DNA of 5,256 bases from an uncultured Persicitalea sp. (GTDB lineage Bacteria > Bacteroidota > Bacteroidia > Cytophagales > Spirosomataceae). The stretch lies in contig CATMVR010000417.1 in NCBI GenBank assembly GCA_950075905.1, positions 1 to 5,256 on the forward strand, given 5' to 3'. The notes beneath the pieces are model-generated. The model saw only the letters and a list, made by a program, of their open reading frames with translations, ran no database searches and was not told the DNA's origin. Of the stretch, positions 1 through 5,256 are shown piece after piece; the first letter of the stretch is position 1; each line of letters begins with the position of its first letter. A program made the position numbers and the translations under genes.

Positions 1-565
1 TCTGCCCATTTTGCTGATCCAGGAATTCGAGGGCCGTATCTGTGAAGATGTCGGTAGAAAAACCTTTTTTGGTTTGGTCGGTGAAGGTGCCGTCGGGCTG
101 CAGATCGCGGACAGGTACCTCAAAGTGGTTGGCCATGCCGCCCAGCAGCACGTTTTTGGCTACGTCGAAGCTGGTACCTACTACTTCGGGCTCGTTGTGC
201 CACTTGCCGGTCAGGAAAGTAGTGTAGCCCTGCTTTTGCAGGTGCATGGGCAGGGTGTATACGCCTTTCAGCTTATCCTTGACCCGAAAATAACTCTGTC
301 CGCTCATGAGCATGGCCCGGCTCGGTGCGCATACGGCCCCGTGGTGCCCACCCAGAATGTAGGCGCGGCTAAACAGGGTACCCTGCCGGGCGAGGCTGTC
401 GAGCACGGGCGTTTTCACGTAGGTATTCCCGTAGCAGCCCAGGGCATCGGCCCGCAGGTCGTCGGCAAAGATGAACAGGATGTTGGGTTTGGCCGTTTGG
501 GCCAGGGTAAGTTCTGTGCTGAGCAAGGAGAGCAACAAAAAAAAGGACAGAAAAGGGCTTTTCAT
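1..565 (-). CDS. Secreted sulfatase (S1 family), N-terminal part; 3' end outside window
   Basis: Formylglycine-dependent sulfatase that should hydrolyse sulfate esters, probably on a sulfated glycan or small aryl/alkyl sulfate, outside the cytoplasm. The first 188 residues are visible. Residues 1-23 form a signal peptide (MKSPF, a Leu/Phe-rich core, then LAQ). PNILFIFADDLRAD (27-40) supplies the paired Asp metal ligands. CAPSR (79-83) is the C-x-P-S-R signature whose Cys79 is converted to formylglycine. TGKWH (119-123) matches the second sulfatase signature with its active-site Lys. Sulfatases usually run to about 450-550 residues, so well over half is missing. The start is the only ATG that places the signal peptide at the N-terminus; no Shine-Dalgarno precedes it. 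It lies 65 bases after the ZIP-like gene on the same strand, with no terminator seen between them, so cotranscription is possible. Substrate is not predictable. Family assignment is firm. Confidence 0.93.
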   Translation of the reverse strand, partial: MKSPFLSFFLLLSLLSTELTLAQTAKPNILFIFADDLRADALGCYGNTYVKTPVLDSLARQGTLFSRAYILGGHHGAVCAPSRAMLMSGQSYFRVKDKLKGVYTLPMHLQKQGYTTFLTGKWHNEPEVVGTSFDVAKNVLLGGMANHFEVPVRDLQPDGTFTDQTKKGFSTDIFTDTALEFLDQQNGQ

Positions 566-630
566 AACAGTGGTTGTTTGCTTCCATAAGGCGCTTTTAT
601 GAAAAATCTACGGCAAAAATGAAAAGTATC

Positions 631-1368
631 TCATTCCTGAATCGATAGCAGCAAACTACCGTAGGCCAGGGCTCCCAGAATAAAGGCCCAGTAGCGGCTT
701 TCGCGCTCTTCGGGTAGTTCTTCTTTGAGTACATTCAGCACGATACCCCCTCCCACAAAGGCTAGCACCAGTGCCAACAGCGTGTGGGATAGTTCAACAA
801 AGAAACCTATCGCCCAGCCGGCAATGAGGGCCAGTACGAGTATCCAGCGACCAGTATGTACGTAGCGGTCTTTGTGGTGTTCGAGCAGGCCGAAGTCATT
901 GACCATAAAATGCAGGGCCATGGCAATGGAAAACAGCAGGAGTTGGGTAAAAGCGCCCTCTTCCCGCGTGAACAGCAGGTAGCCGATCAGGGCGTTATAC
1001 ACGGCAAAAGAACCTATGTGTATCCAGAAAACCCCCGCCGAGGGGAGGTCCTGTTTGGCCTGTTCCTGTTTTTTCTGGCGGGAGAGAATAGCCGCCCGTT
1101 CGAGGCCATAGAATACAATCAGACCTACCAGGGCCACAATATAGACGTGGTGCCGGAGGAACGCCTCGCCTGGCAGCCGGTCTTCGACGTGCGTTTGCCC
1201 CTCGTTCAATTCGGGAAAAAGGTGCAAAAAAACGTAGGCAACTGAGACCCCACCAGCCATCGAAAGCCAGATGCTGCGGGGAACACCGGAGAGCGTTTTG
1301 AGCCGGGTACCCAAAAAATGGATCAGGGCCAGAATAATAACCGGCCACACGGAAATGTAGGTTGACAT
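631..1368 (-). CDS. ZIP-like polytopic membrane protein (possible divalent metal transporter)
   Basis: A 245-residue integral inner-membrane protein with about eight hydrophobic segments, at roughly 3-20, 33-52, 70-90, 112-133, 140-160, 174-190, 193-213 and 226-242. The arrangement resembles ZIP zinc/iron permeases, with a variable charged loop (91-109, rich in K, Q and E) in the middle. Resemblances are HLFPEL (49-54) near the end of segment 2, HFMVND (153-158) then EHH (163-165) at segment 5, and AFVGGGIVLNVLKEELPEE (203-221), which reads like the ZIP segment-7 pattern of small residues followed by a Leu-Pro-Glu exit. The classical HNxxD and HExxH metal motifs are absent in that form, so transport of zinc or iron is inferred, not shown. 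The start ATG gives an immediate first membrane segment; no Shine-Dalgarno is seen. A hairpin with a U-tract lies about 35-50 bases upstream. It could also be an uncharacterised membrane protein with a ZIP-like fold. Confidence 0.8.
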   Translation of the reverse strand: MSTYISVWPVIILALIHFLGTRLKTLSGVPRSIWLSMAGGVSVAYVFLHLFPELNEGQTHVEDRLPGEAFLRHHVYIVALVGLIVFYGLERAAILSRQKKQEQAKQDLPSAGVFWIHIGSFAVYNALIGYLLFTREEGAFTQLLLFSIAMALHFMVNDFGLLEHHKDRYVHTGRWILVLALIAGWAIGFFVELSHTLLALVLAFVGGGIVLNVLKEELPEERESRYWAFILGALAYGSLLLSIQE

Positions 1369-1402
1369 GTTGCTGTTGAATAGTAGCTGTTGCTACAAAA
1401 GC

Positions 1403-1420
1403 AAAAAAACCGGGCCGGTT
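1403..1420 (-). terminator. Small GC-rich hairpin with U-tract upstream of the ZIP-like gene
   Basis: Read on the minus strand, AACCG-GCC-CGGTT forms a perfect 5-bp stem with a 3-base loop and runs straight into a further T run, seven Ts in all, as in an intrinsic terminator. It ends about 35 bases before the ATG of the ZIP-like gene. It could end leftward transcription from the P450 cassette or act as a leader attenuator for the membrane-protein gene. The stem is short, so function is uncertain. Confidence 0.35.
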
Positions 1421-1470
1421 AGGCAGCAATCCAGTGGTTGGGGACAGCGCACGGCTTGCCTGCAAAATGA

Positions 1471-1780
1471 TTCCCGCAGGGGTATACGAGATTTCTGCCC
1501 GATGCCTCGCAGGAGGTACTCAGAGCCGAGCAAAGCGAAATTCAGAAGTTCCGGAAATGGGGACTGGACATTGAGCCGTACCAGGTGGATTTCTATCAAC
1601 GCTATCAGGAGATTTTCTCCGCGTACAACAATGGGAAAGACGCCGTTACCATAGAAGAGACCTTCCGGAAGCTCATAGAATTTATAAACCAATGCAGATG
1701 AGATTGATGTAAAGACTAACCTGGTTTATCAGCACCTTAAACTACAATATACGGGAGGAGGGCAAAGTGTATATGGATAA
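1471..1780 (+). pseudogene. Decayed remnant resembling the C-terminal part of a type I restriction R subunit (HsdR-like)
   Basis: Plus-strand coding remnant in two frames. Frame A (1471-1701) begins just after an in-frame TGA (1468-1470) and reads about 76 codons to a TGA at 1699. It includes SEIQKFRKWGLDIEP (1531-1575), like the region of R-subunit helicase domains before their PHR motif. It then has YQEIFSAYNNGKD (1594-1632) and TIEETFRKLIEFINQ (1639-1692... ending near the stop), like the helical C-terminal segment of R subunits. Frame B (from about 1691 to a TAA at 1778) reads NADEIDVKTNLVYQH and then QYTGGGQSVYG, recalling the VYQH...Y.G.G.SVY tail that closes many R subunits. R subunits are usually around 1,000 residues, so these pieces imply large internal deletions plus a frameshift at about 1690-1700. 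No start codon or matching M or S genes are present. That it is a gene remnant is well supported by the protein-like reading; the HsdR identity is from memory of the family and only moderately sure. Confidence 0.6.
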
Positions 1781-1875
1781 GGCGGTATTTGTAGATACCC
1801 AACAGAGCAGGTGCTGATGGGCAGAATGAGGGTGATAAAGAGGGTGGTATGTACGGGCCTGGTAGTGGGGTTGGA
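1781..1875. other. Intergenic stretch between the pseudogene stop and the reductase stop
   Basis: Ninety-five bases between the converging ends of the plus-strand remnant and the minus-strand reductase gene. I see no convincing terminator for either side: one weak inverted repeat GGTAT...ATACC (about 1784-1799) lacks a T run. On the plus strand an ATG at 1817 opens a 20-codon reading (MGRMRVIKRVVCTGLVVGLD) with a signal-peptide-like start, closing at 1877-1879 and overlapping the reductase stop. It is too short to call a gene. Confidence 0.4.
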
Positions 1876-3126
1876 TTAAAAGTCGCTTCTGAGGGCTTCG
1901 GGTTTTAGGGGTATGAGCGCATTGCCCAGTTTGGAGGCGTCTACCGGAATCCGTTCCCGGATTAAACGGGTGCCCACCACGTAGGCTTTGGGACAGTTGA
2001 CGGCATCCACGGCCAGCAATTCACCCTCTTTCAGGTACCAGACCGAAAAGCTATCCGGACCTTCGGTTCGGACTACCGTATCATCGTAGCCTTGGGAAAG
2101 CCCTGTCATTTGGAGCTTCACGTCGTATTGATCCGACCAAAACCACGGCAGTGCGTTATAGGTCGGCTGCTTGTCGCACAGGGCGGCGGCGGCTACCTTG
2201 GCCTGGTCCACGGCATTCTGTACCGATTCCAGCCGGATGTAGCGGCCATAGTGGGGGTTAAAATGCGAGGTGCAGTCACCAATGGCATAGATGTGCCCGT
2301 CGCTGGTGCGGGCAGTGGCATCTACCCGGATGCCGTTGTCCAGCGTCAGGCCGGCTGTCGCGGCCAGTTCGGTATTGACTACTATGCCGGCTCCTACCAG
2401 AATCAGATCGGCTTCGCAGGTACTGCCATCGTTAGTGCAGACCAGCGTGCTGTTGCCTTTCTGCGCCACGGCCGTGACTTGCCTGCCCGTATGAATGGCT
2501 ACGCCGTGCCTTTGGTGCAATTCGCAGAAGTAATCAGACATTCGGGGAGAAGTGACCCGGCTCAGCAGGCGTGACTCCTTTTCCAGGAGAGTGACGGCAA
2601 CCCCCAGCTTGTGGAGGGATGCGGCGGTTTCGAGTCCGATGTACCCACCCCCGATGATGACTGCCCGGCATTTTTTTTGCTTCAAAACTGCCTCCCGGAT
2701 ACCCTCGATGTCTGCGGCCGTCCGGAGTGGAAACACGCCCGGTACCTGACCCAGGCCTGGAACGGGGGGGAATAAGGGCCGGGCACCGGTAGCCAGTACC
2801 AGCTTGTGGTAAGGCTGTCGGCTGCCATCGGCAAGCCGGAGATACCGGTACCGGCTCTCAATAGCAGCTACCCGCACACCCAGCCGGAGCTCGATATTTT
2901 CCTTGTCATAGGCCTCGCGCGGTTTCAGGGCAAAATCCCCGATTGCCCTGGGCTCAGCTAAAAGTACCTTTGACAGGGGAGGCCGTTGGTAGGGTAGGTG
3001 GGGGTCCTGGTCGAGTAGGAGGATCGGCCCGGCGTACCCCTCGTGTCGTAAGGCAAAGGCGCAGGCTACCCCGGCATGGCTGGCTCCCACAATACATACG
3101 GGGGGCTGGTCGGTCACAGATTGCAT
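1876..3126 (-). CDS. FAD/NAD-dependent ferredoxin reductase (putidaredoxin reductase type)
   Basis: Cytoplasmic flavoprotein that moves electrons from NADH through FAD to the adjacent [2Fe-2S] ferredoxin, which feeds the P450. At 416 residues it is close to putidaredoxin reductase (about 420). The N-terminal FAD Rossmann site is GASHAG (14-19), followed by YQRPPLSK (46-53), a hallmark of this family. LVLATGARP (109-117) is the conserved ATG strand. The NAD-binding Rossmann site is IIGGGYIGLE (157-166), with Glu182 at the end of the second strand (TLLEKE), favouring NADH over NADPH. IYAIGDC (279-285) is the second FAD contact. WFWSDQYDVKLQMTG (328-342) starts the C-terminal reductase domain. 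The first FAD motif has Ala and Ser in place of the middle Gly, common in this subfamily. The ATG lies 6 bases after the ferredoxin stop, so translation is probably coupled. No frameshift is seen. Function is confident; partner choice comes from context. Confidence 0.95.
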   Translation of the reverse strand: MQSVTDQPPVCIVGASHAGVACAFALRHEGYAGPILLLDQDPHLPYQRPPLSKVLLAEPRAIGDFALKPREAYDKENIELRLGVRVAAIESRYRYLRLADGSRQPYHKLVLATGARPLFPPVPGLGQVPGVFPLRTAADIEGIREAVLKQKKCRAVIIGGGYIGLETAASLHKLGVAVTLLEKESRLLSRVTSPRMSDYFCELHQRHGVAIHTGRQVTAVAQKGNSTLVCTNDGSTCEADLILVGAGIVVNTELAATAGLTLDNGIRVDATARTSDGHIYAIGDCTSHFNPHYGRYIRLESVQNAVDQAKVAAAALCDKQPTYNALPWFWSDQYDVKLQMTGLSQGYDDTVVRTEGPDSFSVWYLKEGELLAVDAVNCPKAYVVGTRLIRERIPVDASKLGNALIPLKPEALRSDF

Positions 3127-3132
3127 AGGCGG

Positions 3133-3441
3133 CTAGCGGGCAACGTGAAGAACCAGACCGTCCAGGTCTTCGGTGATCTGCACCTGGCAGCCCAAGCGGC
3201 TGTACTCGGTGACATTGTCGTTCAGTTCGAGCATATCGCTTTCGATGTCGCCGGGCGGGCCAACGATAGCCATGTATTCAGGCGCTACGTGTACATGGCA
3301 GGTAGCGCAGGAGCATACCCCGCCACAATCGCCGTCGATGCCCCTGACCCCTTGCCTGACTCCCAGCTCCATGATGGTCCCCGCTGCGGCCTCGGTGGTA
3401 ATTGTCTCATTCTCGCGGGTAATGAAGGTTATCTTTGCCAT
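3133..3441 (-). CDS. [2Fe-2S] ferredoxin (putidaredoxin/adrenodoxin type)
   Basis: A 102-residue soluble electron carrier that passes single electrons from the reductase to the P450. The cluster ligands fit the vertebrate/putidaredoxin spacing: Cys39, Cys45 and Cys48 in DCGGVCSCATCHVHV (38-52), plus Cys85 in RLGCQV (82-87). An extra Cys43 sits within the cluster loop. Acidic residues in GDIESDMLEL (64-73) lie where this family has its partner-docking acidic helix (Asp38 and the interaction helix in putidaredoxin). Length is typical (about 106). The start fits the usual short first strand (MAKITFITREN). It is 12 bases downstream of the P450 stop and 6 bases upstream of the reductase, so all three are very likely one transcript. 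No Shine-Dalgarno is visible at its start. The plant-type ferredoxin spacing is not matched, so this is specifically the P450-partner class. Confidence 0.96.
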   Translation of the reverse strand: MAKITFITRENETITTEAAAGTIMELGVRQGVRGIDGDCGGVCSCATCHVHVAPEYMAIVGPPGDIESDMLELNDNVTEYSRLGCQVQITEDLDGLVLHVAR

Positions 3442-3453
3442 AGTTGGTTCTGC

Positions 3454-4638
3454 TTAGTTGTTTTGCTGTAAGGGATTGAATTTTACCTGTATCCGGTGAA
3501 AACCGACCTTGCGGCGAAATTCACCCCAATCCTCATTATTTTCCTCGTACTCGTGAATCTCCATGGTGCTCACGCGACTGGCCAGGGTAGTCAGCAGGGT
3601 TTTTAAGACCAGCCGGGCGTGGGTGGCACCCAGGCAGTTGTGGTGTCCGAAGCCAAAGCCTACGTGCGGGTTGAGGGCACGGTCCAGGACTACCTCGTTG
3701 GGATTCTCAAAGGTGGAGGCATCACGGTTGGCGGAGGCCCAGCAGAGCGACACACGGCTGTCGGCCCGTACGGCGTGGCTGCATACTTCGGTGTCGGTGG
3801 CCGCTACCCGGCCCATGTGCGTGAGGGGAGAGAAGTACCGAATCAGTTCCTCCACGGCTTTTCCGGCCGTCTCCGGTTCCCGGCGCAGGCGTTCGAGTTG
3901 GTGGGGGTGCTCGGCCAGGTAGGCGATCGAATTGGTAATGGCGTTGATGACCGTATCCCGGCCACCCGCGAAGGTCAGGATCATCACTCCGCTGACCTCC
4001 TCCCTGGTCAATGTTCGGCCCTGTGCCCGTGAGGCCAGCAGTACCGAGTAGAGGTCTTCGCCCGGCTGTTGGAGGGCTTTATCAATCTGCTGGTCAATGT
4101 AGTCGTACAGAATGCTGGCCTTCTGGCTATCGAGGGCTTCCCCTTCGCTGCGGAACACATGCGTTCCCCAGCCGATCCAGGTTTCGGCTTCGGCCAACGG
4201 CACATTCAGCAGCAGGGTCAAAGCCTGGGATTGCAGCCTGAGAGCCAGCTCGCTGACTACCTCCACAGTACCTTTTTGTACTACGCTTTTAATCAGTTCG
4301 GAAACCAGCCCAGCCAGGGCTATCTGGTAGTCCGGCTGCTGTGGTCGCCTGAACCAGGATTCCAGCAGAGCCCGGTACTCGGTATGTTCGGGAGGGTCCA
4401 TCTCGAACGGAATCTGCCGGGTCTGCCGGATACTAACCTCAGAGGGCACCACGATGCGCCCGGGTGTCACACCAGATCGGAAGCTCTGCCAGTCGCGGGC
4501 GGTTTTGCGCACGTCTTTCAAGCGGAGCAGCATCAGTACGGGATCATTCTGATCCTCAACCTCCCCGAAGCCCCGGGTTTCTCTTGCCAGCCCGAAGGGA
4601 TCGGGAAATGTACTTGCCTTATCTGAATAATTATCCAT
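3454..4638 (-). CDS. Cytochrome P450 monooxygenase (bacterial class I, soluble)
   Basis: Haem-thiolate monooxygenase inserting one oxygen atom into an unknown substrate, using electrons from the neighbouring ferredoxin and reductase. At 394 residues with no N-terminal membrane anchor it fits soluble bacterial P450s. Landmarks in order: FEMDPPEHTEYRALL (78-92), the C-helix region; AGGRDT (224-229) in the I helix, with the acid/Thr pair for oxygen activation; EELIR (263-267), giving the ExxR pair Glu264/Arg267; a meander with FENPNEVVLDR (310-320); and the haem loop FGFGHHNCLG (328-337) with axial Cys335. All catalytic residues are present. The I-helix motif is AGGRDT rather than the commoner AGxET form. 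The ATG gives a normal-length N-terminus, with no Shine-Dalgarno seen. It heads the tight P450-ferredoxin-reductase trio, with an alcohol dehydrogenase upstream, suggesting a hydroxylate-then-oxidise pathway. I do not assign a CYP family or substrate. Confidence 0.96.
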   Translation of the reverse strand: MDNYSDKASTFPDPFGLARETRGFGEVEDQNDPVLMLLRLKDVRKTARDWQSFRSGVTPGRIVVPSEVSIRQTRQIPFEMDPPEHTEYRALLESWFRRPQQPDYQIALAGLVSELIKSVVQKGTVEVVSELALRLQSQALTLLLNVPLAEAETWIGWGTHVFRSEGEALDSQKASILYDYIDQQIDKALQQPGEDLYSVLLASRAQGRTLTREEVSGVMILTFAGGRDTVINAITNSIAYLAEHPHQLERLRREPETAGKAVEELIRYFSPLTHMGRVAATDTEVCSHAVRADSRVSLCWASANRDASTFENPNEVVLDRALNPHVGFGFGHHNCLGATHARLVLKTLLTTLASRVSTMEIHEYEENNEDWGEFRRKVGFHRIQVKFNPLQQNN

Positions 4639-4725
4639 GTTTTCGAAGGTTGAGGCTGATAGATTAGTAGAAATATTTCGCGTGCCCTAGCCCTCCCGTA
4701 GCGTGGAGCGGAGAACACCTATTTT
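4639..4725 (-). other. Gap between alcohol dehydrogenase and P450 genes
   Basis: Eighty-seven bases, the longest gap within the oxidation cassette. Read on the minus strand there is no hairpin followed by a T run, so transcription could continue from the dehydrogenase into the P450 gene. A 10-base perfect palindrome GAAATATTTC (4670-4679) sits about 32 bases before the P450 ATG. It is short enough to be chance, and I found no clear Bacteroidota promoter (TTTG / TAnnTTTG). Confidence 0.3.
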
Positions 4726-5256
4726 TCATGCGTCAAAAACGAGTACCCCTTTGGCATTTTTTCCCGAAAGCATATCTTCAAAGGCCTGGGGCAGGCTATC
4801 GAGCGGATAGGTACTGGTCACCATTTCGTCCAGCAACAGCTGCCCTGCTGTGTAAAGGTCAAGAATCCGGGGGAAGTCTACCTGCGGCCGGGCTTTGCCG
4901 TAGAGGGGGTTGATGTATACCTTGTCCCACTCAAACAGGTTCATGTCGATGGTGATTTCCTGCTCGATGCCGCTGACCTGTACCGCCGTTCCGGCGTTGC
5001 GAACCATAGCCAGCGGTGCAGCTCCGAGTTCCGGTATGGCCGTGCATTCAAAGGCGTAGTCAGCGCCACGACCTCCGCACAGGGCCCGTACCTGTTTGGC
5101 CGCCTCCGTTAGCAGCCTGTCTGTCGGTTCGGCGCAGATGAGGTCTGTGGCCCCGAAACGGCGGGCCAGGGCCAGGCGGTCGTCCTTGATGTCGATGGCG
5201 ATGATACGCGTGGCACCACTGACCCGCGCGCCCTGAATGACATTGAGACCGATCCC
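4726..5256 (-). CDS. Zinc-type medium-chain alcohol dehydrogenase, C-terminal half; 5' end outside window
   Basis: NAD-dependent alcohol dehydrogenase of the medium-chain (MDR) superfamily, probably converting an alcohol to a ketone or aldehyde in the cytoplasm. The open frame enters the window with no start. The 176 visible residues begin inside the Rossmann GxGxxG loop (GIGLNVIQGARVSGATRIIA). Asp22 of the fragment, at the end of the second strand (IIAID), favours NAD over NADP. RRFGATDLI, ADYAFECT and NLFEWDKVYINPLYGKARP follow, then DEMVTSTYPLDSLPQAFEDM and NAKGVLVF at the C-terminus, a typical class III/aryl-alcohol-dehydrogenase-like ending. The catalytic and structural zinc ligands lie in the missing N-terminal half and cannot be checked. 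An internal ATG at 5007 is not the start, because the homologous frame continues upstream. Position ahead of the P450 genes mirrors camD in the camphor cluster, so a role in oxidising the P450 product is inferred. Confidence 0.93.
   Translation of the reverse strand, partial: GIGLNVIQGARVSGATRIIAIDIKDDRLALARRFGATDLICAEPTDRLLTEAAKQVRALCGGRGADYAFECTAIPELGAAPLAMVRNAGTAVQVSGIEQEITIDMNLFEWDKVYINPLYGKARPQVDFPRILDLYTAGQLLLDEMVTSTYPLDSLPQAFEDMLSGKNAKGVLVFDA

Noticed and set aside
11..589. 192-codon open frame on the plus strand
   Set aside because: Lies antisense to the sulfatase, whose minus-strand frame carries a signal peptide and the CAPSR signature. The plus-strand product has no recognisable motif.
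566..665. Possible Bacteroidota promoter for the sulfatase (TTTG then TACTTTTC on the minus strand)
   Set aside because: Spacing is about 23 bases, longer than the usual 19-21, and the second box ends in C instead of G; too weak to call.
995..1465. 156-codon minus-strand frame overlapping the start of the ZIP-like gene
   Set aside because: Arg/Pro-rich out-of-frame product without family motifs; the overlapping ZIP-like frame has a coherent eight-segment membrane pattern.
1508..1514. AGGAGG-like sequence on the plus strand as a ribosome-binding site
   Set aside because: It lies inside the remnant reading frame and has no suitable start codon followed by a plausible gene; Bacteroidota rarely rely on such sites.
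1367..1654. 95-codon plus-strand frame in the gap
   Set aside because: Out of frame with the remnant and low-complexity Arg/Ser-rich, as expected of a shifted reading.
1393..1692. 99-codon minus-strand frame in the gap
   Set aside because: Antisense to the plus-strand remnant, which gives the recognisable protein-like reading; no motif seen in this one.
4069..4626. 185-codon plus-strand frame
   Set aside because: Shadow of the P450 gene; no independent motif.
4670..4679. Perfect palindrome GAAATATTTC as an operator for the P450 genes
   Set aside because: A 10-base palindrome is expected several times by chance in a window this size, and no regulator gene is visible nearby.
1..5256. CRISPR array, tRNA, rRNA or insertion sequence
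   Set aside because: No regularly spaced repeats, no tRNA-like cloverleaf, no rRNA stretches and no transposase reading or flanking inverted repeats were seen, including around the decayed segment.

Overview
The window looks like chromosomal DNA from a Bacteroidota member, probably Cytophagales (the Spirosoma/Rudanella/Dyadobacter kind). This is inferred from moderately GC-rich genes with no recognisable Shine-Dalgarno upstream of any start, a secreted S1-type sulfatase, and the protein flavour. No taxonomic marker gene is present, so the assignment is tentative. All intact genes lie on the minus strand; the only plus-strand coding material is a decayed gene remnant.

Layout from right to left, the direction of transcription. 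(1) 5256-4726: the C-terminal half of a zinc-type medium-chain alcohol dehydrogenase whose 5' end is outside the window. (2) 4638-3454: a bacterial class I cytochrome P450. (3) 3441-3133: a putidaredoxin-type [2Fe-2S] ferredoxin. (4) 3126-1876: an FAD/NAD-dependent ferredoxin reductase. Genes 2 to 4 are 12 and 6 bases apart and form a complete three-component monooxygenase: NADH to reductase to ferredoxin to P450. The dehydrogenase sits 87 bases upstream on the same strand and could oxidise the alcohol the P450 makes. This is the gene set of the Pseudomonas camphor cluster (dehydrogenase, P450, reductase, ferredoxin), but with ferredoxin and reductase swapped. The substrate cannot be read from the sequence.

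The stretch 1369-1875 has no intact gene. It holds a plus-strand remnant (1471-1780) that reads in two frames as pieces of what appears to be the C-terminal part of a type I restriction enzyme R subunit (HsdR), now reduced by deletion and frameshift. On the minus strand it also holds a small GC-rich hairpin with a U-tract just before the next gene.

Below this lie a ZIP-like polytopic membrane protein (1368-631) and, 65 bases further on, the 5' part of a secreted sulfatase (565-1, running off the window). They have no evident link to the P450 cassette. The most notable items are the compact P450 redox cassette and the eroded restriction gene. I see no convincing evidence of a wholly new system.
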